Positions 1 through 8,331 of a stretch of 64,000 nucleotides of DNA are shown one piece after another. The DNA is from Celeribacter halophilus (GTDB lineage: Bacteria > Pseudomonadota > Alphaproteobacteria > Rhodobacterales > Rhodobacteraceae). The stretch is taken from assembly GCF_900114135.1 (NCBI RefSeq), contig NZ_FORY01000005.1, positions 1 to 64,000 on the forward strand, written 5' to 3'. The notes below the pieces were generated by a model, which was not told where the DNA came from, did no database searches, and saw only the letters and a program-made list of their open reading frames with translations. The translations under genes were made by a program, and so were the position numbers. Within the stretch, counting starts at the first letter, position 1. Every line of letters starts with the position of its first letter.

Positions 1-212
1 TTCACCTGCTCCTCATTGATCTCGGGATTCTTTCTGCCACCGCGTTCAAACACGCCGGAGGCGCCCTCAAAGAGCGCACGTTTCCATTGATGGATCATCG
101 TCGGATGCACCCCGAACCGGCTTGCCAGCTCGGCGGCGGTCTCCTCACCCTTCAAGGCTTCCAGCGCGACCTTCGCCTTAAATTCAGGCGCATGTTGTTT
201 GCGTTTCGACAT
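1..212 (-). CDS. IS3-family transposase OrfA, C-terminus missing at window edge
   Basis: Reading leftward from an ATG at 212, this gives about 70 residues of a helix-turn-helix transposase subunit. It begins MSKRKQHAPEFKAKVALEAL and continues with the recognition helix region HPTMIHQWKRALFEGASGVF. This is the DNA-binding OrfA of IS3-family elements; OrfB with the DDE domain would lie off the left edge. It differs from the OrfA at 3135-3452, so the two flanking elements are different IS types. No frameshift is seen in the visible part. Confidence 0.85.
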   Translation of the reverse strand, partial: MSKRKQHAPEFKAKVALEALKGEETAAELASRFGVHPTMIHQWKRALFEGASGVFERGGRKNPEINEEQV

Positions 213-292
213 CTCTGATCTCCTTTTCGTCGAAGATCAGCAGACTGCAAATCGTAGCTTACGTCACTGTCCGAATTTCGGGGGGTAGCTCA
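1..292 (-). mobile_element. End of an IS3-family insertion sequence (cut by window edge)
   Basis: This is the transposase orfA end of an IS element that continues off the left edge. The outer end is placed near 292 because the minus-strand sequence there begins TGAGCTACCCCCCG, with the TG terminus usual for IS3-family ends. The exact boundary is inferred, since the other terminal repeat is outside the window. The element abuts the first phage-type gene, which starts 10 bp further on. Confidence 0.65.
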
Positions 293-301
293 GCCTGAGA
301 C

Positions 302-712
302 ATGACACAGGCACCAGACCCGACCTGCCCCATCTGCAACGGGCACGGCGTCAAAGACCCCGCAGGCTTCGCCATGATCCCGTGCCAGCGATGCAGCCAG
401 GAAGCCGCCAACGAACCACAACCAGAAGATCAGGACAATGAAACCATGAGCAAACGGCCCTTCGACACGCTGCCCTTGTCTCAACAGGCGGGGATCATCT
501 GCAACGACCCGCGCTTTCAGCGCTTTGCCGCGATCCGATCCGGCTTTCCCGATGATCGCCTCACCACCGAAGGCGCAGCCGAATATCTGCGCACGATCTG
601 CCAGATCAACAGCCGCCGCGAACTCGCCACCAACACGATCGCACAAATCCGTTTCCAAGCCATGCGCACCGATTTCGACGCATGGGCCGGAAAAATCCCG
701 AACCAACGCTAA
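302..712 (+). CDS. Phage-type protein with CxxC pairs
   Basis: 136 residues, no confident family. The N-terminus carries CPICNGHG and, 14 residues later, CQRC. This two-CxxC arrangement resembles a DnaJ-like or rubredoxin-like zinc knuckle. The rest is charged and soluble. An internal ATG at 446 (MSKRPFD) could be the start of a shorter protein. The usual start sits 10 bp from the inferred IS end with no good ribosome site, so the insertion may have removed the original 5' end. It is followed by two phage-type genes on the same strand, so a phage or integrated-element origin is inferred from context. Confidence 0.6.
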   Translation: MTQAPDPTCPICNGHGVKDPAGFAMIPCQRCSQEAANEPQPEDQDNETMSKRPFDTLPLSQQAGIICNDPRFQRFAAIRSGFPDDRLTTEGAAEYLRTICQINSRRELATNTIAQIRFQAMRTDFDAWAGKIPNQR

Positions 713-722
713 GGAGAGCGCC

Positions 723-1085
723 ATGTCCGTCACGGACCCGAAACTTTCAAGCCTCGATCAGCTTCTCTCGCTGATGAACAACGGAGACTTTCTGGGCGAA
801 GTCCTCGCCGCACAGAAGGAGCTGATCGCGGACCTTCAGGATCACCGCACCGCCTACATGAAAAAGGCCAAAGGCTCCCTCACCCTCAAGATCGACATGA
901 CTCTGGACGAACAGGGCACACTCGAACTTGTGGGCGAGATCACAACCAAGCCCCCCGCTGCACCAAAGGCCAAAGGCGTTGCATGGACCACGCAGGAAGG
1001 CGGGATCACCCCGACAAACCCGCGCCAAATGCGGATGGAGCTGCGCACAGTGAGCGAAGAGCCCGAGATCCGCACCACCAGCTAA
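723..1085 (+). CDS. Phage-type hypothetical protein
   Basis: 120 residues starting at the ATG at 723, behind a clear AAGGAGAG site. A longer reading from 525 exists in this frame but overlaps the previous gene and lacks a ribosome site. The middle is beta-rich and charged (KGSLTLKIDMTLDEQGTLEL), and the tail is a polar extension. No enzyme motif is visible. It lies 10 bp after the preceding gene and 21 bp before the DUF2303-like gene, so the three probably form one phage-type operon. This placement resembles small accessory genes next to DUF2303 in phages. Function is unknown. Confidence 0.65.
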   Translation: MSVTDPKLSSLDQLLSLMNNGDFLGEVLAAQKELIADLQDHRTAYMKKAKGSLTLKIDMTLDEQGTLELVGEITTKPPAAPKAKGVAWTTQEGGITPTNPRQMRMELRTVSEEPEIRTTS

Positions 1086-1106
1086 CCACCAGACCAAGAA
1101 GGAACC

Positions 1107-2066
1107 ATGGGCATGGAATTCACAAAGGAAAACATCGCGGAAACCGTCGCGAAGATCGTGGAAGAGCACGCAGACGCAGAGGTAATTTCTCTCGGCAACA
1201 ACCCCAAAACCCCGACATACATCTCGCACCACAAAGATCAGAGCCTAGTCAATGTCACCGAGGAAATTGATCGCGCCCTGGACAAGTTCCAGCCCGCACG
1301 CCGCAGCGGCACCGATCATCTGCACGAAATCGACAGCCTGATCGAATGGACCAACCGCTTCAAAGGCAGCAACTCTGTGCTGTTCTGCAATGCCGAGCAG
1401 CCCTCCCTGACCTGCATCACCAACTACCACGGCGAAGGGGCGGCCACGCCCGAGGGCCGCGATCCACTCGCCAATCACTGCGACCATCGTGGTGTCTACA
1501 AATTCCCGCACTCGGAAGAATGGAAGGCATGGTCCGACTTCTCCGGAAAATGGAAAAGCCCCGGCGAGTTCGGTGAATTCATCGAAGACCGCTCCGCAGA
1601 TTTCTATGACCCCACGCCATACCTCGCGAACGGCACGGGCCAAGAGGAAGCGCAGGAGTGGGAGAAAAAGCTGGCCGATGTCGCAGCCCGCCTGAGCGGC
1701 CGCTTTGCAACCTATCGCCGCCTCCTCGAACTCTCACGCGGGCTCGAAATCCACGAAAGCCAAACCGCGAAGCTCAAACGCAACCCCGACACAGGCGAAG
1801 GCCAGATTTTCTTCGAGGCCACACAAGCCGGTCAGGATGGCGGCAAAATCGAGATCCCGAACCTCGCGCTGATCGCCATTCCGGTCTTTGAGAACGGCGC
1901 AGCCTACACCCTGCCCGTCCGCCTCGCCTATCGCCCCAACGGCGGCGATGTCAAATTCCGCCTGACGCTGCACGATGCTGACAAGGCCCGCCGCGACGCC
2001 ATCCGCGAAGGCGCAGAGAAAGCCAAAGAGGCAACCGCCCTGCCGCTCTTCTACGGCACGAACTGA
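1107..2066 (+). CDS. DUF2303 (YfdQ-like) phage protein
   Basis: 319 residues. The sequence matches my memory of the DUF2303 family (YfdQ of the E. coli CPS-53 prophage): an N-terminal segment on decorating or interrupting a phage replication region, a central NAEQPSLTCITNYHG stretch, and HSEEWKAWSDF midway. The biochemical role is not established. The start is the ATG at 1107; a second ATG at 1113 has better spacing from AAGGAA and may be the true one. It identifies 0.3-2.2 kb as phage-derived. Its downstream partner is interrupted by an IS element. Confidence 0.75.
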   Translation: MGMEFTKENIAETVAKIVEEHADAEVISLGNNPKTPTYISHHKDQSLVNVTEEIDRALDKFQPARRSGTDHLHEIDSLIEWTNRFKGSNSVLFCNAEQPSLTCITNYHGEGAATPEGRDPLANHCDHRGVYKFPHSEEWKAWSDFSGKWKSPGEFGEFIEDRSADFYDPTPYLANGTGQEEAQEWEKKLADVAARLSGRFATYRRLLELSRGLEIHESQTAKLKRNPDTGEGQIFFEATQAGQDGGKIEIPNLALIAIPVFENGAAYTLPVRLAYRPNGGDVKFRLTLHDADKARRDAIREGAEKAKEATALPLFYGTN

Positions 2067-2125
2067 TCACCAACAGGCCGGACTTCGGTCCGGCCTACAC
2101 AACCGAGACTAGGCAGGAGGCACCG

Positions 2126-2183
2126 ATGGCAGCACCAACCGTGACAAAACACGCAATTCAGCGCGCGATCGAAGCCGCGCAAG
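2126..2183 (+). pseudogene. Phage-type gene truncated by the IS element
   Basis: An ATG at 2126 behind AGGAGG opens a reading frame beginning MAAPTVTKHAIQRAIEAAQ. After about 19 codons it runs into the terminal repeat of the IS element and stops at 2242 within it. The N-terminus looks like the small proteins often found after DUF2303 in alphaproteobacterial phages. The rest of the gene is not seen on the far side of the IS. Confidence 0.6.
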
Positions 2184-2246
2184 TGAAGTGGTCCTGCTTT
2201 TTCGGACAGTTGTGCGGCTTTGCTAAGATGGATCATGGTTAAGGTT

Positions 2247-3138
2247 TCATGCCGCTTGGTTCATCTGTGTTGCCTCAAAGTATGCGTCGTCTGGCGTCCG
2301 TTTATCAAGCGCCGTGTGCGGTCGCTCGGCGTTGTAGAATTCGAGCCATTCGTCGATGACGCGTTTGGCTTGGAACCCGTCCTGCAATTCGTGCAGATAG
2401 ACGGCCTCCTGCTTAAGTGATCGCCACAGCCTTTCGATGAAGATATTATCGAGATAGCGACCTCGGCCATCCATGGAGATTTTGATCTTGGCATCGATGA
2501 GCGTGGTGATCCAGGCCGTCCCGGTGAACTGCGATCCTTGATCGGTATTCATTATCTCGGGTTTACCATATTTGGCGATGGCCTCGTTTAAAGCCTCGAC
2601 ACAAAAGCTGGCGTCCAGCGTGTTTGAGAGCCGCCATGCCAGCACTTTGCGTGTAGCCCAGTCCATGATCGCCACCAGATAGAGGAACCCGCGTCGCACC
2701 GGAATATATGTGATATCGCAGCACCAAACGTGGTTTGGGCGCGTGATAGGCAGTTTCCGCAGCAGGTAAGGATAGACCGGATGTTGGGGGTGCTTCTTGC
2801 TGGTGTTGGGGCCTTTATAGATCGCCTGTAACCCCAGGATCCTCATCAGGCGCCGCACGCGATGACGACCAGCATGGAAACCGCTTCGCGGCAGGTAGGC
2901 TGCAATCTGGCGACTGCCCACTGCCCGGCAGTGCATCTTTACATGCACGAGAGGGGAAGAACGGGTATTTTGTGAACACCCGGTCGATCTCGTTCATCAA
3001 TTCCAACGTCTCTGCATTCATGCCGATGGGAGCATAGTAGAGTGACGACCGGCTGACCTTTAGCAGCTTGCACTGCCTGGTCAGGCTCAGATCCGTGCGA
3101 TCCCGGTTGATCATCGCTTTGCGTTCAGACGGGCTCAT
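2247..3138 (-). pseudogene. IS3-family transposase OrfB, frameshifted
   Basis: The DDE integrase subunit of the IS, split into two frames. The first part begins MSPSERKAMINRDRTDLSL at 3138, with ATG overlapping the orfA stop. It runs to KYPFF and then loses frame. The second part resumes at GSRQIAAYL and runs to 2247. The catalytic residues are present (WCCDITYIP, NTDQGSQFTG, FIERLWRSLKQE). Between the parts lies extra sequence at about 2920-2957 containing two short hairpins, GTGCAT/ATGCAC and ACTGCC/GGCAGT. Compared with the usual YPFFGSRQ join in this family, this looks like an insertion of about 35 bp that is not a multiple of three. Confidence 0.8.
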
Positions 3139-3452
3139 CGCTTCAGCCCTTGTGATAAAGCTAGGGGGACCGTGGCCTGAAGGGCCGCGTAAGCCCCCGT
3201 ACCGTTTTCGACCACCAGCTTTCCGATCTTAGCGTGGAGCTCTTTGACTTCGGCCTCGTTGTCTTCGATCTTCTTGGCTTTGTCGGAAAACACGCCCGTC
3301 AGGCCGTCAATCGCCTGCCGTTTCCATGTCGTCACCTGCGTTGGGTGGATTTTGTGCTTGGCCGCAATCTCTTGCGCCGTCTTGTCACCACGCAGCGCCT
3401 CAAGGGCGACCGTGGCTTTAAACTTGTCCGAAAAACTGCGTCTTCTCGTCAT
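3135..3452 (-). CDS. IS3-family transposase OrfA with in-frame insertion
   Basis: 105 residues. The N-terminal helix-turn-helix is intact (KFKATVALEALRGDKTAQEI, then HPTQVTTWKRQ), followed by the coiled-coil region KELHAKIGKLVVEN. The usual C-terminus of this family is ENDFLSQGLKR. Here about 13 extra residues (GTGAYAALQATVP and neighbours) sit between VEN and LSQGLKR. The DNA behind them (about 3171-3208) is an imperfect palindrome rich in GGGGG/CCCCC and GGCC/GGCC. The stop overlaps the orfB start. The protein may still bind DNA, but its OrfA-OrfB frameshifting region may be disturbed. Confidence 0.8.
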   Translation of the reverse strand: MTRRRSFSDKFKATVALEALRGDKTAQEIAAKHKIHPTQVTTWKRQAIDGLTGVFSDKAKKIEDNEAEVKELHAKIGKLVVENGTGAYAALQATVPLALSQGLKR

Positions 3453-3616
3453 TTCCGTATCCCGTCGTCAGTGCTGGATACATCTTAGCACGTGGTCTGA
3501 ATTTGCCGGACCACTTCACACCATTCGAGAGCGTGTTAACGTTCATGGCGGCGGCGTGATGAACGGATAGATATCGCCGCAGACGAAACGCGCCGTCTGC
3601 GACAAGGTTTGAGCCC

Positions 3617-4039
3617 CTACTGAATCTCCACCGCCTTGCGCTCGTAATGGGCCTGTTCCGATGTGCCGTCATCAAAGGTCACGTTCAAATCGATGGTCTC
3701 GACACTCTCGGCGGGAAAGCTGACGAGAACCGCGTCGAGGGTTTCGGCCTTGAGCGCATTGGGCTGGGCGGTGTCGAGGTAGCAGGGTTCCATCCGGAAC
3801 GGCGTCATCTCGCCGCCATTTACCGAATAGAACACCTCGGTCAAGCCGCAGCGCCAGCTCAGGAGGTTGGTGAAATACAGCAGATCCTGTCCCTCATAAT
3901 TACGCACGGCGATCCATTGCGCCTTGGTCGCTTGCAGGATGGGTTTGACCTCGGCGGCGGTGGTGAAATTCGCCGCGCCAGCCCCTGCGGCGATTATACA
4001 GAAGGCAGCAGCCAGAACGGTGTGTGAAGTTTTACGCAT
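3617..4039 (-). CDS. Secreted hypothetical protein
   Basis: 140 residues with an obvious signal peptide: MRKTSHTV followed by a hydrophobic Ala-rich core and AGAAN at the likely cleavage site near residue 23. The mature part is about 115 residues with two cysteines (WRCGLTE and MEPCYLD) that could form a disulfide. No catalytic motif is seen. It looks like a small periplasmic protein of the kind common in Rhodobacterales. It stands alone, divergent from the glycosyltransferase gene, and is the first non-mobile gene after the IS. Confidence 0.75.
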   Translation of the reverse strand: MRKTSHTVLAAAFCIIAAGAGAANFTTAAEVKPILQATKAQWIAVRNYEGQDLLYFTNLLSWRCGLTEVFYSVNGGEMTPFRMEPCYLDTAQPNALKAETLDAVLVSFPAESVETIDLNVTFDDGTSEQAHYERKAVEIQ

Positions 4040-4154
4040 CTTGAAAACAATCCTTTTAACTACATGAGAATTAGAGCCTTTAGGTCAACGATAAGCCGCC
4101 CTATAGTGCCCGTATCGAACCACAGGTTTTCATCGTCAGTCAGAGTTCCTATCC

Positions 4155-5159
4155 ATGTCCAGTAAGCCGCAAAATCGTGTTCCGTTCAACATTGTCGTCA
4201 TCGGACAGGACGGGCGGCTCATGTATGAGGCGCTTTTGTTCGCCGCATCGCTGCGTGCCATGGCCCCCGACTTCAAAGGCCGGTTGTTCATTGCAGAGCC
4301 GCAACCCGGCGAGAAATGGGACAATGACCCGCGCATGAAACACGCGGACGTGCTCGCGGCCTTCAAACGGCTGGATGCGGAAATCCTGCCTTTCGAAAGC
4401 CGCCATTTCGGCCAGAGCTACCCCTATGGCAACAAGATCGAAGCCCTGCTGGCCCTGCCGGAGGGCGAACCCTTCGTGTTTTTCGACAGCGATACGTTGA
4501 TCACCGGCCCGCTCTCTTCCGTGCCCTTCGATTTCTCCCGCCCCTGTGCCTCGCTCAAGGTCGAGGGCACATGGCCGCAAATCGAGCTTTACGGGCCGGG
4601 CTACACGGACATCTGGAAATCGCTTTACGACCGTTTCGGGCTGGACTTCGAAAGCACACTCGACCTTGGCCAGCCGGACGAATACTGGAAACGCTACCTC
4701 TATTTCAACGCGGGGTTCTTTTTCTACGAATGTCCGCGCAAATTCGGCGAACGCTTCCTCGAATACGCGTTGGAGATTCGCGACAACCCGCCTGAGGCCG
4801 CCAGCCTTCAGGTGTTCGACCCGTGGCTGGATCAGGTTGCCCTGCCGCTGGTGATCCATTCCTTCGGTGGCGCGCGGCGCACCATCCCCGAGGACACGCT
4901 CGATGGTGCGATCTCGTGCCATTACCGGACCTTCCCGCTGCTGTTTGCCCGTGAGAGCGATCATGTGGTCAAGGTCTTGCGCGATGTCTCCGCCCCGAAC
5001 TGGATCAAGAAGGCGCTCAAGACATATGAGCCGATCAAGCGGCTGGTCTATCAGCCCAAGGGCGAGAAAATCCGCGCCATGTTCGACCGCGACCACCTGC
5101 CGCGACGGGAACACATGATCCGCAACAGGATCAAGAAAGCCGGAATGTGGATGCGGTGA
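4155..5159 (+). CDS. Glycosyltransferase-like protein with DxD motif
   Basis: 334 residues. It begins with a Rossmann-like strand (FNIVVIGQDGRLMYEALLF) and has FFDSDTLI near residue 115, a DxD metal/nucleotide-sugar motif like that of GT-A fold transferases such as GT8. A later NAGFFFYE segment resembles the acceptor/loop region of the same fold. No signal peptide or TM is seen, so it should be cytoplasmic. The C-terminus is basic. The donor and acceptor cannot be read from the sequence. It is a single gene, with the large membrane protein gene 121 bp downstream. Confidence 0.65.
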   Translation: MSSKPQNRVPFNIVVIGQDGRLMYEALLFAASLRAMAPDFKGRLFIAEPQPGEKWDNDPRMKHADVLAAFKRLDAEILPFESRHFGQSYPYGNKIEALLALPEGEPFVFFDSDTLITGPLSSVPFDFSRPCASLKVEGTWPQIELYGPGYTDIWKSLYDRFGLDFESTLDLGQPDEYWKRYLYFNAGFFFYECPRKFGERFLEYALEIRDNPPEAASLQVFDPWLDQVALPLVIHSFGGARRTIPEDTLDGAISCHYRTFPLLFARESDHVVKVLRDVSAPNWIKKALKTYEPIKRLVYQPKGEKIRAMFDRDHLPRREHMIRNRIKKAGMWMR

Positions 5160-5280
5160 CCCGGCAAGGTTCCGCCATCCCCCCGAACATCTTGGCGCAG
5201 TTGCCCGGTTTCACTTTGCATGGTCCGAAAGCTGCGCTAGGGTGCGCCCCATACCTAAAAGATCGAGCCAGCGCACGGAA

Positions 5281-8202
5281 ATGAAACCGAATTTTGCCCT
5301 CAACCTCAGCCATGACGGCATCGTTTTATTGCACCGCGCATCCAGCGGCTGGCACCATATGGGCGAAGTGGCTCTGGATGCCCCCGATATGGCGGGCGAA
5401 CTGGCGGAGTTGCGCGCACTGGCCACATCCGTGTCCTCCGCAGGTCTGGCCAGCAAACTGGTCATCCCGAACAGCCAGATTCTCTACCGCACCCTGCCCG
5501 ATCCGGGGCCGGAGACGCGTGACGCCGCGATCCGTGCCGAGCTGGACGGGGCCACGCCCTACACGCTCGACGAGTTGGTCTGGGACAGCACCGTTCATGA
5601 CGGACAGTTGCAAATTGCTGTGGTGGCCCGCGAGACGCTCGAAGAGGCGGAGAGTTTTGCAACGGAGCATCGGTTCAATCCGGTTTCCTTCGTCGCCCTG
5701 CCCGATGCAGGCACTTTTGAGGGTGAGCCGTTTTTCGGGCGCTGCCAAAGTGCCGACGGGCTGATCGGCCCCGACACGCGGATCGAGCCGGACGACGAGG
5801 CCATCCGCATCCTGCCCAAACGCCGCCTACCGCCACCTCCCGCCGATCTGCCTGTCGCGCCTCCGGTTGCGGACATTGCGGTTGATGAGGCCGAGATTGC
5901 AGCCGAGGCCGACGACACCGCGCCTGTGGTGGAGGACGTCCCCGAAGCGCCGGAACTGCCTTTTGACGCGCCTGAAGGCGATGCTCAGGAAGACGGCACT
6001 CAAGCGTCTGTCGAGGTAGAAGCCCCTGCGGGCAAGACGCTTGAAGCGGATGTGATTGAGGCGACCGTCGATGCCCCCTCGGATGAGGCAAGCGAAGTCG
6101 CGGTGGAAACGCCCGCCGCGCCCACGGACAATGTCCAGCCCGACGTGGAGCAGCCCTCCGAAGATCAGCCCACCAAAGACCAGCCTGACGCGCAAAGCGC
6201 ACCGGAGGATGAGGCAGACACGGCAGAAACCGAACGACCGCTGCCGCCGCTCCGCCTCTCTACGCAGGTCGGGCCACCGCAGGTCGGTGCGCCGAAACGC
6301 TTGGGACCGGCCACGCAGGACATACCGGACAGCGTTCCGCCGAAAGAGACCGTCCAGAGCCATCCCCATGTGGCCGTGACGTCCGGCGATGTGCCGGTGG
6401 ACGACCCCGTAGAGCCACCCAAGCCGAAAGCCCCGCGCCCCGGCAAGTCCGCGCCTTTGCCGGAACCGCCGCCCATGCCCGCCCCGCAAGCGCCCGCGCC
6501 GGCACCGAGGGTGGAGGCAAAACCCGTCCCGCAGAAAGCCACCGTCGCCAAGAATGCGGCCAAGAATGCCGCCAAAGGTGCAGCACTCGGAGCGCTCAAA
6601 ACCCTGTCCAGCCTTGCGCCAACGGGCAAGAAAACCGCAGATACCGCGGACAAACCCGCCGAGGCGGCTCCGAAAATCTCGGTGAGCAAAGTCACTGAGG
6701 ACCCAGCGCCGCAAACTGTGGCGGATCATGGCGTCGCCGGTGACGAGATCGCGCCGCTGTCGGATCGCGCCGCCGGACTGGACCGTGTCGAAAACACACG
6801 CGATGAGGCCGAAGCCCTGACCGTATTTGGCGCGCGTCGTCGCACCCGTGCAGAGCGTCAATCGCCGCGCCGCATGGGGCTGATCCTCACCGTTGCGCTG
6901 GTGCTGGCGCTGCTGCTTGTGGGCGTGATCGCAGGCATGTTGCCCGACGAGGACACCACGGCGGACGCGCCCGCGCAACACAGCAGCACGCTGGAGCAAG
7001 ATCCTGCGGCAGAGGAAACCACCCTCGCTCAAGACGCGCCCGCCCTGCCCGCGCAGACAGCCGTCGAAGACGCGCTTGCCGAAGTGCCCGCACCGGAGGA
7101 AGAACCGGAACTGACGCCGGAGCTTCTGGAGCAAGCGGCCCTGCCCGCACCGCCCGGCTCGCAAGAGGCCACCGCAGAGCTGGATATGGAGGCCCTGACT
7201 GCCGAATATGCCGCCACAGGCATCTGGCCTCTGGCACCTGAAAACGGCACAGGCGAGACCGCCGAAGACGATTTGAACGCGCTTTACACGGCCTCGATTG
7301 ATCCCAACATTGCCTCTCAGGACGCAGGCGGCCTGCCCGATCCGGCCCGCCATATCGGCGAGACCGCCCCTCGCACGCCCCTGCCTCCCGCACCGCCGGG
7401 AACGCGGTATGATTATGACGAAAACGGCTTTATCCGTGCTACGCCCGAAGGGACTGTGACGCCCGATGGTGCTGTGGTTTATGCCGGTCGCCCTGATGTT
7501 ATTCCGCAGCCGCGTCCGGGCAGCGCGGTCAATGAAGCGGTTGAGGCCGCCTTGTCCCCCGCCGCCGTGGACGAGAACGACCCCGCGCGTCTCGCGCTGG
7601 CAGGGTTCCAGCCCAAGCTGCGGCCAGACAGCCTTGTGGAGAACACAGAGAAAGCCAATCTGAGCGGCATGACCCGCGCAGAGCTTGGTCGCATCCAGCC
7701 CAAACTGCGTCCGGCCTCGGCACAGGAACTGGCCGAAGAAGACGCACGCAACAGCGGGGCCGAAGAGCAACCGCGCACCGCCCCTGTCGTGACCGTATCG
7801 CTCATTCCAAAGCCCCGCCCGCAAAACTTCGACAAGCTCGCAGCCGCCGCCCGCGCAGCCGAAGCCGCCGCCTCCGCAGCGGCAGATGCTGGCACCACAC
7901 GCACATCATCCGCCGCACAGGTCACGGCGCGTGTGCCCGACAGCCCCTTGCCGAAATCCGATCCTGCCAATGTCGCCCGCGCCGCAACGGTGCAAAACGC
8001 GATCAACCTGCGCAAGATCAACCTGATCGGGGTCTATGGTTCAAACTCCGACCGCCGCGCTCTTGTGCGCCTGCCTTCGGGGCGGTTCGCAAAGGTTCAA
8101 GTGGGCGACAAGCTGAACGGCGGGCGTGTGCAATCCATCGCTTCCGACAGCCTCACCTATATCAAGGGCAACCGCTCTTACACGCTTGAGATTCAAGGCT
8201 AA
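5281..8202 (+). CDS. Large inner-membrane protein: PilM/GspL-like head, GspC/PilP-like tail
   Basis: 973 residues from ATG 5281 (a GTG at 5242 would add 13). Residues 1-165 look like the actin-like (ASKHA) head of PilM/GspL proteins: ALNLSHDGIVLLHR, then VIPNSQILYRTLP. Residues about 180-530 are a Pro/Ala/acid-rich linker. One TM helix follows at about 532-555. A second long linker (556-905) repeats a short motif: PQPRP, PKLRP, PKLRP, PKPRP. The last 65 residues (LIGVYGSNSDRRALVRL ... VQVGDKLNGGRV) resemble the periplasmic homology region of GspC/PilP. The predicted layout is head in the cytoplasm and tail in the periplasm. No other pilus or type II secretion genes are nearby. Family assignments are by eye; the function is unknown. 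Confidence 0.6.
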   Translation: MKPNFALNLSHDGIVLLHRASSGWHHMGEVALDAPDMAGELAELRALATSVSSAGLASKLVIPNSQILYRTLPDPGPETRDAAIRAELDGATPYTLDELVWDSTVHDGQLQIAVVARETLEEAESFATEHRFNPVSFVALPDAGTFEGEPFFGRCQSADGLIGPDTRIEPDDEAIRILPKRRLPPPPADLPVAPPVADIAVDEAEIAAEADDTAPVVEDVPEAPELPFDAPEGDAQEDGTQASVEVEAPAGKTLEADVIEATVDAPSDEASEVAVETPAAPTDNVQPDVEQPSEDQPTKDQPDAQSAPEDEADTAETERPLPPLRLSTQVGPPQVGAPKRLGPATQDIPDSVPPKETVQSHPHVAVTSGDVPVDDPVEPPKPKAPRPGKSAPLPEPPPMPAPQAPAPAPRVEAKPVPQKATVAKNAAKNAAKGAALGALKTLSSLAPTGKKTADTADKPAEAAPKISVSKVTEDPAPQTVADHGVAGDEIAPLSDRAAGLDRVENTRDEAEALTVFGARRRTRAERQSPRRMGLILTVALVLALLLVGVIAGMLPDEDTTADAPAQHSSTLEQDPAAEETTLAQDAPALPAQTAVEDALAEVPAPEEEPELTPELLEQAALPAPPGSQEATAELDMEALTAEYAATGIWPLAPENGTGETAEDDLNALYTASIDPNIASQDAGGLPDPARHIGETAPRTPLPPAPPGTRYDYDENGFIRATPEGTVTPDGAVVYAGRPDVIPQPRPGSAVNEAVEAALSPAAVDENDPARLALAGFQPKLRPDSLVENTEKANLSGMTRAELGRIQPKLRPASAQELAEEDARNSGAEEQPRTAPVVTVSLIPKPRPQNFDKLAAAARAAEAAASAAADAGTTRTSSAAQVTARVPDSPLPKSDPANVARAATVQNAINLRKINLIGVYGSNSDRRALVRLPSGRFAKVQVGDKLNGGRVQSIASDSLTYIKGNRSYTLEIQG

Positions 8203-8331
8203 CGCCTGTTCGCTGCGAGCGGGCGACTGGCCTACCGATACGATATTGAATAAATATTTACCAACCGATCACGAAACGGGCATATACACCCCGTAACCTG
8301 ATCATGATCAAGACACATAAGGACTGCGCTC

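Larger units (their letters stand above)
2184..3518 (-). mobile_element. Complete IS3-family element, 1335 bp, probably inactive
   Basis: The two ends form an imperfect inverted repeat of about 25 bp. The left end reads TGAAGTGGTCC from 2184, and the right end is its complement ending at 3518. The interior has orfA and orfB on the minus strand in the usual order. The bases outside the ends (AAG on the left, CAC on the right) do not form a target duplication. orfB is frameshifted by a short insertion, so the element should not move by itself. Confidence 0.85.

Noticed and set aside
5827-7824. 665-codon open frame on the minus strand over the large membrane protein gene
   Set aside because: No ribosome site, Arg/Gly-rich and without any recognisable domain. 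It mirrors the low-complexity linker of the plus-strand gene.
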